In this document: positions 24,540-33,193 of the stretch, piece after piece
How the letters are laid out: the number at the start of each line of letters is the position of its first letter
Position numbering within the stretch: position 1 is the first letter of the stretch
NCBI RefSeq assembly: GCF_030676955.1
Contig: NZ_JAUUUU010000001.1
Coordinates: 186,001-250,000 of the forward strand
Source of the DNA: Porticoccus litoralis
Lineage (GTDB): Bacteria > Pseudomonadota > Gammaproteobacteria > Pseudomonadales > Porticoccaceae
Direction of reading: 5' to 3'
DNA: 64,000 nt
Notes under the pieces: generated by a model
What the model was told of the DNA's origin: nothing
Database searches by the model: none
The model's input: the letters and a program-made list of their open reading frames with translations, nothing else
Position numbers and translations under genes: made by a program

Positions 24540-25268
24540 ATGATATTTCCTGCCATTCGCCTCCCGAGTTCAGGTTATGCACCCTTTGTCCTTCTGGTGT
24601 TCTCCGGTCTGGCAATTGCTGACGGCAACTCCGTTGACAAAATTTACCACCCCTATGTAGATGCCCTCGAGCAGGAATTGGAGTGGCGGGCCATCTACCA
24701 GGATGACCAGCCTGGACAGGAAGATAACCTGCAACTACACCGCTTTTCTTACGGGCGCGCCTTTGGTGATCGCTGGTTTGGTGAAATCTACCTGACCGGG
24801 GAACAGTCAGAAGACACTGGTTTCAAGCTGGAAGCCTATGAGCTCGAAGCTAAATGGCAGCTCACTGAACAGGGTGAATTCTGGGCGGACTGGGGCCTGC
24901 TATTTGAGCTTGAAAAGGAATCCAACGAAAGTATCTGGGAGTTCTCTACCGGCGTACTGGTGGAAAAGGAATGGGGGCGCTGGAGCGGTACCGCCAACTT
25001 CCTGGTCAGCCAGGAGTGGGGCTCGGATATCGACGATGAAATCGAAACCTCCCTGGGCTTACAAACCCGCTATCGGCTATCCCGATGGCTGGAACCCGCC
25101 GTTGAGTTTTATGCCGGACAGGACACGAAGGCACTTGGACCAGTGCTTATGGGTGACCTGAAGGCTGGCATCCGCCGCAACCTGCACTGGGAAATAGGCT
25201 TGATTTTCGGGCTCGATGAAGACAGCGCCAACAACACCTTCCGGGCGCTGCTGGAATACGAATTCTGA
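24540..25268 (+). CDS. Putative outer-membrane beta-barrel protein
   Basis: A 242-residue protein with an N-terminal hydrophobic export segment ending near 'SGLAIADG'. Alternating amphipathic strands rich in Trp, Tyr and Glu follow ('LEWRAIYQDDQ', 'RWFGEIYLTGEQ', 'LEAYELEAKWQL', 'WADWGLLFELEKE', 'LVEKEWGRWSGTANFLVSQEWG'). It ends in 'FRALLEYEF', a C-terminal aromatic residue as in barrels inserted by the BAM machinery. No named family recognised. It closes the cluster, so it may be the outer-membrane part of the metal or product transport system. Confidence 0.65.
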   Translation: MIFPAIRLPSSGYAPFVLLVFSGLAIADGNSVDKIYHPYVDALEQELEWRAIYQDDQPGQEDNLQLHRFSYGRAFGDRWFGEIYLTGEQSEDTGFKLEAYELEAKWQLTEQGEFWADWGLLFELEKESNESIWEFSTGVLVEKEWGRWSGTANFLVSQEWGSDIDDEIETSLGLQTRYRLSRWLEPAVEFYAGQDTKALGPVLMGDLKAGIRRNLHWEIGLIFGLDEDSANNTFRALLEYEF

Positions 25269-25652
25269 TCAGTCTTCAGACAACAGCTCAACCTTGTAGC
25301 CGTCCGGGTCTTCCACGAAGGCCAGCACTGTGGAACCGTGCTTCATCGGACCCGGTTCGCGCACCACTTTGCCACCGGATGCACGGATTCGCTCACAAGC
25401 TGCATAGACATCATCGACGCCAATGGCAATATGCCCATAGCCATTACCCAGGTCATAGTGTTCGGTATCCCAGTTATGGGTCAACTCCAGCACGGTATTC
25501 TCTGCTTCCCCACCGTAACCCAGGAAAGCCAGAGTAAATCTCCCTTCGGGGTAGTCATTGCGACGCAGTAACTGCATACCCAGCACATCCCGGTAGAAAG
25601 CGATTGATTTTTCCAGATCACCCACTCGCAACATGGTGTGTAATAAACGCAT
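25269..25652 (-). CDS. gloA: Lactoylglutathione lyase (glyoxalase I)
   Basis: GloA isomerises the methylglyoxal-glutathione hemithioacetal to lactoylglutathione. The 127-residue protein matches the bacterial enzyme: 'RLLHTMLRVGDLEKSIAFYRDVLGMQLLRR', 'FTLAFLGYG', 'VLELTHNWDTEHYDLGNGYGHIAIGVDD' and 'KHGSTVLAFVEDPDGYKVELL'. These hold the usual metal ligands His5, Glu56, His74 and Glu122 region. ATG 25652 is chosen (GGGAG just upstream, standard N-terminus) over the frame's earlier start. Convergent with the cluster before it and directly abutting its last stop codon. Confidence 0.95.
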   Translation of the reverse strand: MRLLHTMLRVGDLEKSIAFYRDVLGMQLLRRNDYPEGRFTLAFLGYGGEAENTVLELTHNWDTEHYDLGNGYGHIAIGVDDVYAACERIRASGGKVVREPGPMKHGSTVLAFVEDPDGYKVELLSED

Positions 25653-25730
25653 TTTCAGTCTCCCAAGCACTGTTACCGCTATGCCTTCACTCTAACCAAT
25701 GGCCACACCACAATACAAACACCCGGCAAC

Positions 25731-25754
25731 AAAAAAGCCGGGCGATTGCCCGGC
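25731..25754 (-). terminator. Rho-independent terminator of the YIP1-family gene
   Basis: GCCGGGC and GCCCGGC form a GC-rich hairpin (25737-25754, loop GATT), followed on the minus strand by six T residues (25736-25731). It lies 23 bases after the stop of the YIP1-family gene. Confidence 0.9.
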
Positions 25755-25777
25755 TTCTTCACAGTTCATCATCAATG

Positions 25778-26377
25778 TTAGTTAGTAAACACCGGCGCGG
25801 CGACATATTCCCACAGCAGTACGGTGGCTACCAGCACCACCACTACATAGACCAGCGCCATGGCAAAGATGGCACTGGCGTACAGGAAGCCCTGATCTTC
25901 CGGAACATGCATGACATCGGGAATACCCAGGTACATGAGCCTAATGGCGTAACTGCAGGCCGCTGTAGCCAGAAGCAGGTCAAACCACCAGATAGGATAA
26001 ACCGCAAAGATGCCGGCCAGGAACACCGGGCTGCAACACAGCCCCATGAACACAAATCCTTTGAAAGAATTGGTTTCAGCGTTATAGGTCTTTGACATCC
26101 AGCCAATCATCCAGCCGATAAAGATCAAAGCCCCCATCAGGGCAAAGTAGAACAGGACCACCAATGGAATGGCGCTGGCTTCGGTAATTCGCACCGGTTC
26201 ATCGCCGATAATGGTCCAGCCGAACTGTGTGGTGCCAATATAAAAACCAATGGCCGGCACCATACCCAAAAAAATGAAGTAGATACTCATGCGCTTGAGG
26301 GTTTCCTCAGGCAGAGCACCGATTTTTTTCCATTCAGTCTGCGGATCGTAAAGCAATCCAACAATGTGTCCTAACAT
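25778..26377 (-). CDS. YIP1-family membrane protein
   Basis: A 199-residue protein with five or so hydrophobic helices and the Yip1 start 'HIVGLLYDPQTEWKKI'. Later come 'IGWMIGWMSKTYNAETNSFKGFVFMGLCCSPVFLAGI' and 'YPIWWFDLLLATAACSYAIRLMYLGIPDVMHVPEDQGFLYA'. The function of bacterial YIP1 proteins is poorly known. It is a single-gene unit with its own terminator and an FNR/ANR-type box with a matching -10 upstream. It is therefore probably switched on by low oxygen like the neighbouring cbb3 oxidase genes (inference). Confidence 0.82.
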   Translation of the reverse strand: MLGHIVGLLYDPQTEWKKIGALPEETLKRMSIYFIFLGMVPAIGFYIGTTQFGWTIIGDEPVRITEASAIPLVVLFYFALMGALIFIGWMIGWMSKTYNAETNSFKGFVFMGLCCSPVFLAGIFAVYPIWWFDLLLATAACSYAIRLMYLGIPDVMHVPEDQGFLYASAIFAMALVYVVVVLVATVLLWEYVAAPVFTN

Positions 26378-26455
26378 AATATCCCCGTGTTTGTATTTTT
26401 GCTGTTGGTTAATAACAGGTTATGGGAACTACTTTTTACCCTTGAAGTACCCACT

Positions 26456-26497
26456 CTTATACTCCCGAAGTCAAACCCATGAATTGATCAAAGTCAA
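26456..26497 (-). promoter_or_regulatory. FNR/ANR-type box and -10 for the YIP1 gene
   Basis: TTGAT-CAAA-GTCAA (26484-26497) fits the FNR/ANR consensus TTGAT-N4-RTCAA. On the minus strand a -10-like TATAAG (26461-26456) is centred 32 bases downstream of the box centre, the geometry of a class II FNR promoter (box at -41.5). The YIP1 gene starts about 80 bases further on. Confidence 0.75.
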
Positions 26498-26528
26498 CTA
26501 ACCCACAGGCAATTATGGTATTCGAGTT

Positions 26529-27269
26529 TTAGTGGTGCATATGCTGATGATTAGCATTAGAAATGCCTTTCTCGGATGCTGCCTCTACTGGCTGATGGTG
26601 CGCATGGGCCACCGCGCTCCACACTATCCACGCACCAAAGAGAATCAGCACCAGGGCCATTAGTGACCGTAGCACTCTACCTTGTAACCACTGCTGAAGC
26701 TGGGCGGAGAAGAAACCCCCGGCCAACATGGCCGGCAGGGTCCCCACCCCAAAAGCGGCCATCGCCAACGCCCCGGATAGCGGTTCAGCAGTAGCGGCGG
26801 CAAAGGCCAATGCCGAATAAACCAGGCCGCAGGGCAACCATCCCCAGAGCATACCGAACAAAAATCCCCTACCGACGCCAGTGACCCGAAACAGGCCATT
26901 ACCAAGAGGCTGCAAATAACGCCAGATATACTGTCCGCCTCGCTCTAACCAGGATAGCACTCGCCACCAGTCCGCCAGATACAAGCCCATCAGGATTAAC
27001 AACACACCGGATAAACCCCGCAGCCAGGGCCCGAGAAACAGATATTCCCTACCAAATAAACCCAGTAGCCCCACCAGACCTCCTGCCACACTGTAGGACA
27101 GGATTCTTCCCAGGTTATAGCTCAACAGAATTGGCCAGCGCCGCCCCTTGCCCTCAGTGGCAAAACCGAGCGCAGCAACGATGCCACCGCACATGCCAAC
27201 ACAGTGGCCGGCCCCCATAAGTCCGATCACAAACATGGCAAGGACAGACATATCACCGATATCGGACAT
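26529..27269 (-). CDS. SafE/TauE-like (DsbD_2 type) membrane protein of the cbb3 locus
   Basis: A 246-residue membrane protein with six or so helices and the motif 'MGAGHCVGMCGGIVAALG' near residue 19. It also has 'WLPCGLVYSALAFAAATAEPLSGALAMAAFGVGTLPAML', typical of the TauE/SafE-like, DsbD_2-type protein found beside ccoS in cbb3 clusters. Its C-terminal tail is His-rich ('HAHHQPVEAASEKGISNANH...'), suggesting metal binding. The two CxxxC-like Cys groups fit a role in copper handling or redox maturation of the oxidase. ATG overlaps the ccoS stop by one base (TGATG), implying translational coupling. Confidence 0.82.
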   Translation of the reverse strand: MSDIGDMSVLAMFVIGLMGAGHCVGMCGGIVAALGFATEGKGRRWPILLSYNLGRILSYSVAGGLVGLLGLFGREYLFLGPWLRGLSGVLLILMGLYLADWWRVLSWLERGGQYIWRYLQPLGNGLFRVTGVGRGFLFGMLWGWLPCGLVYSALAFAAATAEPLSGALAMAAFGVGTLPAMLAGGFFSAQLQQWLQGRVLRSLMALVLILFGAWIVWSAVAHAHHQPVEAASEKGISNANHQHMHH

Positions 27270-27484
27270 CAGGGTGCGTCTCCTTTTTTGTCAGTCTCGG
27301 AGTTTGGAACGGTCTCTTCACCCTCATTATTTTCGGGTTGCACATCGCTTTCCTCGAACAGAATACGATCTGCCTCGCCCTCGAGATCATCGTACTGTCC
27401 ACTGTTAACTGCCCAGAAGTATAACCAGACCGCCAGCGCACAAAAGATCAAAGAAACAGGTATGAGAAGATATAAACTTTCCAT
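27269..27484 (-). CDS. ccoS: Cytochrome cbb3 oxidase maturation protein CcoS
   Basis: CcoS is needed for inserting haem and copper cofactors into CcoN. The 71-residue protein has the single N-terminal helix 'LYLLIPVSLIFCALAVWLYFWAVNSGQYDDLEGEADRILFEE'; the segment 'FWAVNSGQYDDLEGEA' is the family signature. The acidic C-terminal tail is variable. It lies 36 bases after ccoI and directly before the SafE-like gene. Confidence 0.93.
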   Translation of the reverse strand: MESLYLLIPVSLIFCALAVWLYFWAVNSGQYDDLEGEADRILFEESDVQPENNEGEETVPNSETDKKGDAP

Positions 27485-27520
27485 ATAACAATAGATTACT
27501 TCATTTTTATAAAATTAATA

Positions 27521-29968
27521 TTAAGTGTATTGTGGCATTTCAGCCGACACCACAGACTCTGATTTAGCCGTGCGACTTAGTCGCAAGGCATTGACCACCA
27601 CAATCAAAGAGCTCAACGACATACCAATAGCTGCCGCCCACGGTGGAATATACCCACAAGCCGCCAATGGCAGTGCCAACAGATTATAGATTAACGCCCA
27701 TCCAAGATTCTGACGTATCACGCCACGGGTTCGCCGTGCCAGTCGAATGGCCAACGGCATAGTCTCAAGGTTACCTGAAAGCAGAATACTGTCTGCATGG
27801 ATGCGCGCAAAATCACTGGCGTCTCCCAGAGCAACCGATGCATCAGCGCCACTTAGTACCGGAACATCATTAATACCGTCCCCCACCATCAACACTCGGT
27901 GTCCCTGCTGCTGACACTCATTCACCCAGGCCAGTTTTTGTTGGGGCTGCATTTCGCCCCGATAGGCATTCACCGACAAATTTTTTGCCATCTCCGAAAC
28001 GGCCTGTTGGCGATCACCACTGAGCAGCGTTACCCCAACTTTTAACTGCTGTAATTGCGAGATAGCTTCTCGCGCCCCGTTACGCATCTGATCCTGCAAG
28101 AGGATCCAGCCCAGTGGGCGACCCTCTTCACCCAACAACAGTGGAATCTGACCAGAGCATGTTTCAGTCAGCTTCGGGACAGCAAACCCCATCTTTTCAG
28201 CGACAAATTGCGGCTGTCCAATGGCGTAACTGACCCCCTGAATGGCAGCGGCAACCCCCGCACCCACCTGCTGGGAGACCTTGCTGACGTCAGGAATGGT
28301 ATCAATGCCAGTAAAAGCCCTGGCAATCGGGTGCCTGGAGCCCTGCTCTAGCGTGGCTGCCAGGCTCAGTATTTTGGATTCGGGTTGATCCGCCAGTGTT
28401 ACAACCCCTGCGATACTCATATTGCCCAGCGTCAATGTACCCGTTTTATCAAACACCAGTTCATCGGCTGTTGAGAGCACTTCTAACACTTGTCCTCGAC
28501 TCACCAGAAAGCCTTGGCGGCGCAACTCACCCGTGGCAACAGCAATAGCGGCGGGGGTCGCCAGGGACAACGCACAGGGGCAAGTCACAACCAGCACAGA
28601 GAGGACAACCCACAAAGCCTGCTCAGGCTGATGCTGCCACCACCAGGCACCAACGCCCACCGCAATCAGCAATACAGCACCGACAAAGTAACCGGCCACC
28701 CGGTCTGCCAACGCCACCTGCACCGGCTTTTCACTGCGAGCCTTCTCTACCAGTCTGAGAATGGCAGACAAACGCGTGCGATGGCCAACTGCCGCCACCC
28801 GCACTACCAGTGGATTTTCACTGTTGATGGTGCCTGCACTAACGCTATCGCCAACAGCCTTGTAAACAGGCATTTGTTCCCCGGTCAGTACCGCTTCAAC
28901 AACACTGCTGACACCGGTCTCAATGTCGCCATCACAGGGGATAGTGTCCCCAGCAGCCACTCGAATAAGGTCACCAACCTGTAGCGCCTTAACCGGAACC
29001 ACGCTATCCGAACCATCAGGGTCTATGCGACAGGTCGTCACCGGTAGCAGCTGGCCCAGTGCCTCTGCCTGCATATCGTTGCGATGCCTTACCCGCATCT
29101 CCAGGTATCTGCCCAGCAACAGAAAAAACGTAAACATGGCCACCGAGTCAAAATACACTTCGCCGCTGCGACTGATGGTAGCCCAGCAACTGGCGCTGAA
29201 AGCCAGCACAATTGCCAGTGAAACCGGCACATCCATGGTGAGATGCCATTGGCGGATACTGCGCCAGGCCGCTTGGTAAAATGGAACCGCTGAAAACCCG
29301 GCGACAGGCAGGGTAATGATGAGACTGACCCAGCGCAGGTAATTTTCCCAGACTGGATCCATATCCTGAAAAGCGCCGGCATAAAGCCCCACGGCAATCA
29401 TACCTACCTGCATCATGGCCAGACCGGCAATACCCAACCGTTGCAGAAAACGCCGATTTTCCTGTTGGCGCAAAGCCTTGACCGCCTCATCGGTCACTGG
29501 GCGCGGGTCGTAGCCAATATCCACCAGCGCTCCCAGCAACTGACTCAGCTTCAACTGCGCAGGGTCCCAACTCACCATGGCGCGGTGACTGGTGACATTC
29601 ACCTGAACATCAGAGATACCAGAAAGTTTCTTGAGGTGCTTTTCAATCAACCATGCGCAAGCGCTGCAACTAATACCGCCCACCAGCAACTGTATTTGGC
29701 GATCGCCATTTTCCAGGTTTTCCAGATAGTCGCACTGCACATCAGGTAGGTCGTAAGCAGCCAGCAAATCTGTGCGGACTTCTTCAGGACGGCTGACGTT
29801 ACTGGTTCTGTATTGATAAAACCGCGCCAGCCCACCATCGCAGATGGCCGTCGCCACAGCCAGACAACCAGGACAACACATTGGGCGTGCCTGGCCCTGA
29901 ATCTCCAGAGTGAAATCTGTCCCCTCGGGGACGGGCAGACCGCAGTGATAACAGGGTATTGCCGTCAT
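27521..29968 (-). CDS. ccoI: Copper-translocating P-type ATPase CcoI
   Basis: CcoI (CtpA/CopA2 type) exports Cu+ to supply the cbb3 oxidase. The 815-residue protein has an N-terminal Cys cluster ('CYHCGLPVP' and 'CCPGC'), a heavy-metal domain with 'GGISCSACAWLIEKHL', TGE ('AVLTGEQMP'), the CPC transport motif in 'VTCPCALSLATPAA', phospho-Asp in 'FDKTGTLT', and 'MVGDGINDVPVL'. The real start is ATG 29968, which overlaps the ccoH stop (ATGA); the frame's upstream extension is not CcoI-like. Confidence 0.94.
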   Translation of the reverse strand: MTAIPCYHCGLPVPEGTDFTLEIQGQARPMCCPGCLAVATAICDGGLARFYQYRTSNVSRPEEVRTDLLAAYDLPDVQCDYLENLENGDRQIQLLVGGISCSACAWLIEKHLKKLSGISDVQVNVTSHRAMVSWDPAQLKLSQLLGALVDIGYDPRPVTDEAVKALRQQENRRFLQRLGIAGLAMMQVGMIAVGLYAGAFQDMDPVWENYLRWVSLIITLPVAGFSAVPFYQAAWRSIRQWHLTMDVPVSLAIVLAFSASCWATISRSGEVYFDSVAMFTFFLLLGRYLEMRVRHRNDMQAEALGQLLPVTTCRIDPDGSDSVVPVKALQVGDLIRVAAGDTIPCDGDIETGVSSVVEAVLTGEQMPVYKAVGDSVSAGTINSENPLVVRVAAVGHRTRLSAILRLVEKARSEKPVQVALADRVAGYFVGAVLLIAVGVGAWWWQHQPEQALWVVLSVLVVTCPCALSLATPAAIAVATGELRRQGFLVSRGQVLEVLSTADELVFDKTGTLTLGNMSIAGVVTLADQPESKILSLAATLEQGSRHPIARAFTGIDTIPDVSKVSQQVGAGVAAAIQGVSYAIGQPQFVAEKMGFAVPKLTETCSGQIPLLLGEEGRPLGWILLQDQMRNGAREAISQLQQLKVGVTLLSGDRQQAVSEMAKNLSVNAYRGEMQPQQKLAWVNECQQQGHRVLMVGDGINDVPVLSGADASVALGDASDFARIHADSILLSGNLETMPLAIRLARRTRGVIRQNLGWALIYNLLALPLAACGYIPPWAAAIGMSLSSLIVVVNALRLSRTAKSESVVSAEMPQYT

Positions 29969-30489
29969 TGAGCCTTCAATGTCAGCTGATGGGATGCAGA
30001 AAAATCGAGCTCGCCCGCCAGCCGCCATTCCCGCCCGGGTTCCGGAAGCAAGCGGATGTAGTAACGGTGCAGCAGTTGTTGATCCAAATCTGTTCGGTAC
30101 TGACCAGTAGTAATCGCCGACATCAACAACTCGCGATCATTATCCTCACTGGTTGGGTGAAGCAGCAGCAGGGTCAGCTCCTTTGGCGGCGTCTCGGCAC
30201 CCAGCAGCTTGATAAACAACTCACCACTTTCGGGGTCCAGACGCACTTCGGCTGTGAGTCCCAACTGGGCCGCCAACCGGTCTTGCTCAAGGACCTGGTT
30301 GATAGCCAGGCCTTTGCGGTAATAGCTGTCGACGACCAACGGATCCTGATGCTTGAAGGCAATGTAAACCGTGATCAGACTTGCAACCACCACGGTAGCG
30401 GGCAGTGCTATTAGAAACCAGGGCCAAAACTGGCGGTACCAAGGTTGCTTGTCCAGGCCGTCGTTCTGGGAAAGAGGAGAATGGCGCAA
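29965..30489 (-). CDS. ccoH: FixH/CcoH-family cbb3 assembly protein
   Basis: A 174-residue FixH-type protein with one N-terminal transmembrane helix ('FWPWFLIALPATVVVASLITVYIAF', about 22-46) and a periplasmic domain. The family motif 'DPLVVDSYYRKGLAINQVLEQDRLAAQLGL' starts near residue 49. CcoH stabilises the oxidase complex. It lies between ccoG (151 bases upstream) and ccoI (4-base overlap). Confidence 0.9.
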   Translation of the reverse strand: MRHSPLSQNDGLDKQPWYRQFWPWFLIALPATVVVASLITVYIAFKHQDPLVVDSYYRKGLAINQVLEQDRLAAQLGLTAEVRLDPESGELFIKLLGAETPPKELTLLLLHPTSEDNDRELLMSAITTGQYRTDLDQQLLHRYYIRLLPEPGREWRLAGELDFSASHQLTLKAQ

Positions 30490-30640
30490 AGTATTACCTC
30501 ATCAGGTGAATTCAGTTCGGCAGGCATTTGATGCCCGACAGGAGCGGCTCAGAGAATACACCTTTTGCAATGGGAAACAACGCTGACCACATGGTCAAAA
30601 ACCATCTCTTTGGCTCAAGCCTGGCCAAACAGACTGCCGA

Positions 30641-32068
30641 TCAACGTCGTAGTCGCGGTCCGATAAAGCGGTTTTCCTCTATCGCATGAATGGCGGGGTT
30701 ATCCACCGATTCAACAATAAAGGTGACGTCAGCATTAGGATTTTTCATCACCCCGGGATCGAGCTCAACCCTCACCGGCATGCTCAGCACTTCGCCTTCC
30801 GCCACGGAAACCTCCGTAGCACCAAGGTAATTAAAGGGATATTCACCCTCGACACGAATACTGTAGCGGTGGCCCTGCGTATCCATATTGTTGATCTTCA
30901 GGGTATAGATGTTTTCCGCCAGGCCCTGTGTATTTTCCCGGTAGAGAACATTTCGATCACGAATAACATCCACACCCAGAGGCATACGGGTGAGAATGGT
31001 GTAACCGAACGCACTGATCATGATGGTTAGTGCCAGGGCATAACCAATAAATCGAGGTCGTAAGATATGTGTTTCACCATGCTCCATGGCATGTTCAGTG
31101 GTAAATCGGATCAGGCCCGGGTCATAGCCCATTTTGTCCATCACTGTGTTACAGGCATCAATGCACAAGCCACAATCGATACATTCGTATTGCAAACCAT
31201 TACGGATATCAATGCCTGTGGGGCACACCTGTACACATAACGAACAGTCGACGCAATCACCCTTGCCGTCGGCACGGTGGTCCACACCCTTTTTACGTGC
31301 ACCGCGAGGTTCACCGCGCTCCGCATCGTAGGAGACAATCAGGGTGTCCCTATCGAACATGACAGACTGAAAACGGGCATAGGGGCACATGTATTTACAC
31401 ACCTGCTCCCGCAGAAATCCCGCATTCATGAATGTCATAACCGTGAAGAAAAGTGTCCAGAACACCGCCGCCGGATGGGCGGTAAAGGTGAACATTTCCG
31501 GCACCAGATCGCGAATCGGGTTGTAGTAACCGACGAACGTGAGGCCAGTGACAAATCCCACCAACCCCCACAGCAGAAACTTGCCGCCGCGGCGCAGGAT
31601 CTTGTTGCCGTCCCAGGGAGATTTATCGAGCTTGATACGCTGGTTACGGTCGCCCTCACACCAGTCCTCGATATACATGAAGATCATGGTCCAGACGGTT
31701 TGCGGGCAGGAAAAGCCGCACCAGACGCGACCGACAAGCACCGTCACAGTAAATAGAGCGAAGGCAGAAATGATCAGCGCCCAGGCCAGCAACATAAAAT
31801 CCTGGGGCCAGAAAGTGATCCAAAAGATGTGGAATTTTCGGGCTGGCAGATCAAACCAGACTGCCTGCCGCCCATCCATATTGATCCAGGGCACCAGGAA
31901 ATAAGCAGCGATCATGGGCATCCATGTCCAGCGCTGCAAACTCCTGAAAAAACCGGGAAGCTGACGGGTCTGGATTTTTTCCCGTGTCTGGTAAAGATCC
32001 AGAACCTTGATGACTTCTTCGTGAGACTCATCCGGGGAATCCATCCCGGGCCTGTTTTGCTCAGTCAT
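30641..32068 (-). CDS. ccoG: Cytochrome c oxidase accessory protein CcoG
   Basis: CcoG (RdxA/FixG) is a membrane polyferredoxin that reduces Cu(II) during cbb3 assembly. The 475-residue protein has five or so helices, the signature 'CGFSCPQTVWTMIFMYIEDWCEGDRN', 'CKYMCPYARFQSVMFD' and two 4Fe-4S motifs 'CVDCSLCVQVCP' and 'CIDCGLCIDACN'. An IgG-like C-terminal domain is present. It follows ccoNOQP after 37 bases in the same operon. Confidence 0.95.
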   Translation of the reverse strand: MTEQNRPGMDSPDESHEEVIKVLDLYQTREKIQTRQLPGFFRSLQRWTWMPMIAAYFLVPWINMDGRQAVWFDLPARKFHIFWITFWPQDFMLLAWALIISAFALFTVTVLVGRVWCGFSCPQTVWTMIFMYIEDWCEGDRNQRIKLDKSPWDGNKILRRGGKFLLWGLVGFVTGLTFVGYYNPIRDLVPEMFTFTAHPAAVFWTLFFTVMTFMNAGFLREQVCKYMCPYARFQSVMFDRDTLIVSYDAERGEPRGARKKGVDHRADGKGDCVDCSLCVQVCPTGIDIRNGLQYECIDCGLCIDACNTVMDKMGYDPGLIRFTTEHAMEHGETHILRPRFIGYALALTIMISAFGYTILTRMPLGVDVIRDRNVLYRENTQGLAENIYTLKINNMDTQGHRYSIRVEGEYPFNYLGATEVSVAEGEVLSMPVRVELDPGVMKNPNADVTFIVESVDNPAIHAIEENRFIGPRLRR

Positions 32069-32105
32069 GTCAGCTTCTCACTCCTCTAAGAGAAAACCTC
32101 GTCAA

Positions 32106-33005
32106 TTACTGGTTTTTGGACAGGTTGTACACGTAGGCGGTCAGCAGATGAATTTTCTCCGCTTTCAGCTTGTCAGCCTGAGCCGGCATATTGCCATTTC
32201 TTCCGTTGCGAATGGAATGACGAACCAGTGAAGGTGAACCGCCATACAACCAGACACCATCAGTCAAGTTCGGTGCTCCCATTGCCGCCACGCCTTTGCC
32301 CTCTGCTCCGTGACAGGCCGCGCAGTAGGTGGCATAGGTCTGTGCACCGACATTCGCCTTGGCTTCATCGTGTTCTCGACCACTGAGCTTGAAAACATAC
32401 TCAGCAACCTGGTCAACACCCTCTTCGCCGATGACAGCGCCCCAGGCAGGCATCATACCCTTACGCCCCTGAGTGATGGATGTCTTGATATTGTCGGCAC
32501 TGCCGCCATACAGCCAATCGCTATCCGCCAGGTTGGGAAAACCATAGCTTCCACGACCATCAGAACCATGACAAACCGAGCAATTGTTATTAAACAGACG
32601 ACGGCTCATTTTCATGGCGTCCGGGTTGGCAATCAGCTCTTCTACGGGCATATCCGCGTACTGTGCATACACCGGGGCGTATTTGGCTTCAGCTTCAGCC
32701 ACCTCTTCCTGCCACTGCCCCACTTGGGTCCAGCCCAAGACTCCGGCGTAACTACCCAATCCGGGATACAGAATCAGATAGCCGATACCAAAGATAACCG
32801 TGCCCACAAACATTTTGAACCACCAGCCAGGAAGCGGATTGTCATACTCTTCAATCCCATCGTAAACATGGCCGGTTTTTGGCGCCTCGCCTTCCTTGAG
32901 GTCCTCGCGAACTTCTACTTTGCGGTTGGCAAACAGCAGCCACGTACAGCCCGCGATCGTGATCAGGGTGATGACGATAATCCAGATACTCCAGAAGGTA
33001 CTCAT
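32106..33005 (-). CDS. ccoP: cbb3 oxidase dihaem cytochrome subunit CcoP
   Basis: A 299-residue membrane-anchored dihaem cytochrome c. It has an N-terminal FixP-type helix, 'HVYDGIEEYDNPLPGWWFKMFVGTVIFGIGYLILYPGLG' (second helix) and two haem-c sites 'CSVCHG' (Cys142, Cys145, His146) and 'CAACHG' (Cys228, Cys231, His232). Met ligands are in 'MMPAWG' and 'NMPAQ'. It passes electrons from soluble cytochrome c to CcoO/CcoN on the periplasmic side. Fourth gene of ccoNOQP, 8 bases after ccoQ. Confidence 0.96.
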   Translation of the reverse strand: MSTFWSIWIIVITLITIAGCTWLLFANRKVEVREDLKEGEAPKTGHVYDGIEEYDNPLPGWWFKMFVGTVIFGIGYLILYPGLGSYAGVLGWTQVGQWQEEVAEAEAKYAPVYAQYADMPVEELIANPDAMKMSRRLFNNNCSVCHGSDGRGSYGFPNLADSDWLYGGSADNIKTSITQGRKGMMPAWGAVIGEEGVDQVAEYVFKLSGREHDEAKANVGAQTYATYCAACHGAEGKGVAAMGAPNLTDGVWLYGGSPSLVRHSIRNGRNGNMPAQADKLKAEKIHLLTAYVYNLSKNQ

Positions 33006-33013
33006 ATCAGGTC

Positions 33014-33193
33014 CTACCTCTCGTTGTCTTTTGTCTGAGAGTCTTCACGTTCGTTTTGCTCATCGGCAAACGGTAGTTGAGACGCCTCATCAAAGTCTTT
33101 CTTTTTACGGCCGCTATATGCCCACCAGCAAATACCCAGGAAGGCGATCATGGTCAGGATGGTACCGATACCCTGTAATGTGCCCTGATCCAT
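33014..33193 (-). CDS. ccoQ: cbb3 oxidase small subunit CcoQ
   Basis: A 59-residue gene found by reading the ccoO-ccoP gap. It encodes 'MDQGTLQGIGTILTMIAFLG' followed by 'ICWWAYSGRKKKDFDEASQL', the single helix and 'AYSxxxKxxFxEAxxLPF' pattern of CcoQ/FixQ, then an acidic tail. Its ATG overlaps the ccoO stop (TAATG), so translation is coupled. CcoQ stabilises the interaction of CcoP with the core oxidase. Confidence 0.93.
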   Translation of the reverse strand: MDQGTLQGIGTILTMIAFLGICWWAYSGRKKKDFDEASQLPFADEQNEREDSQTKDNER

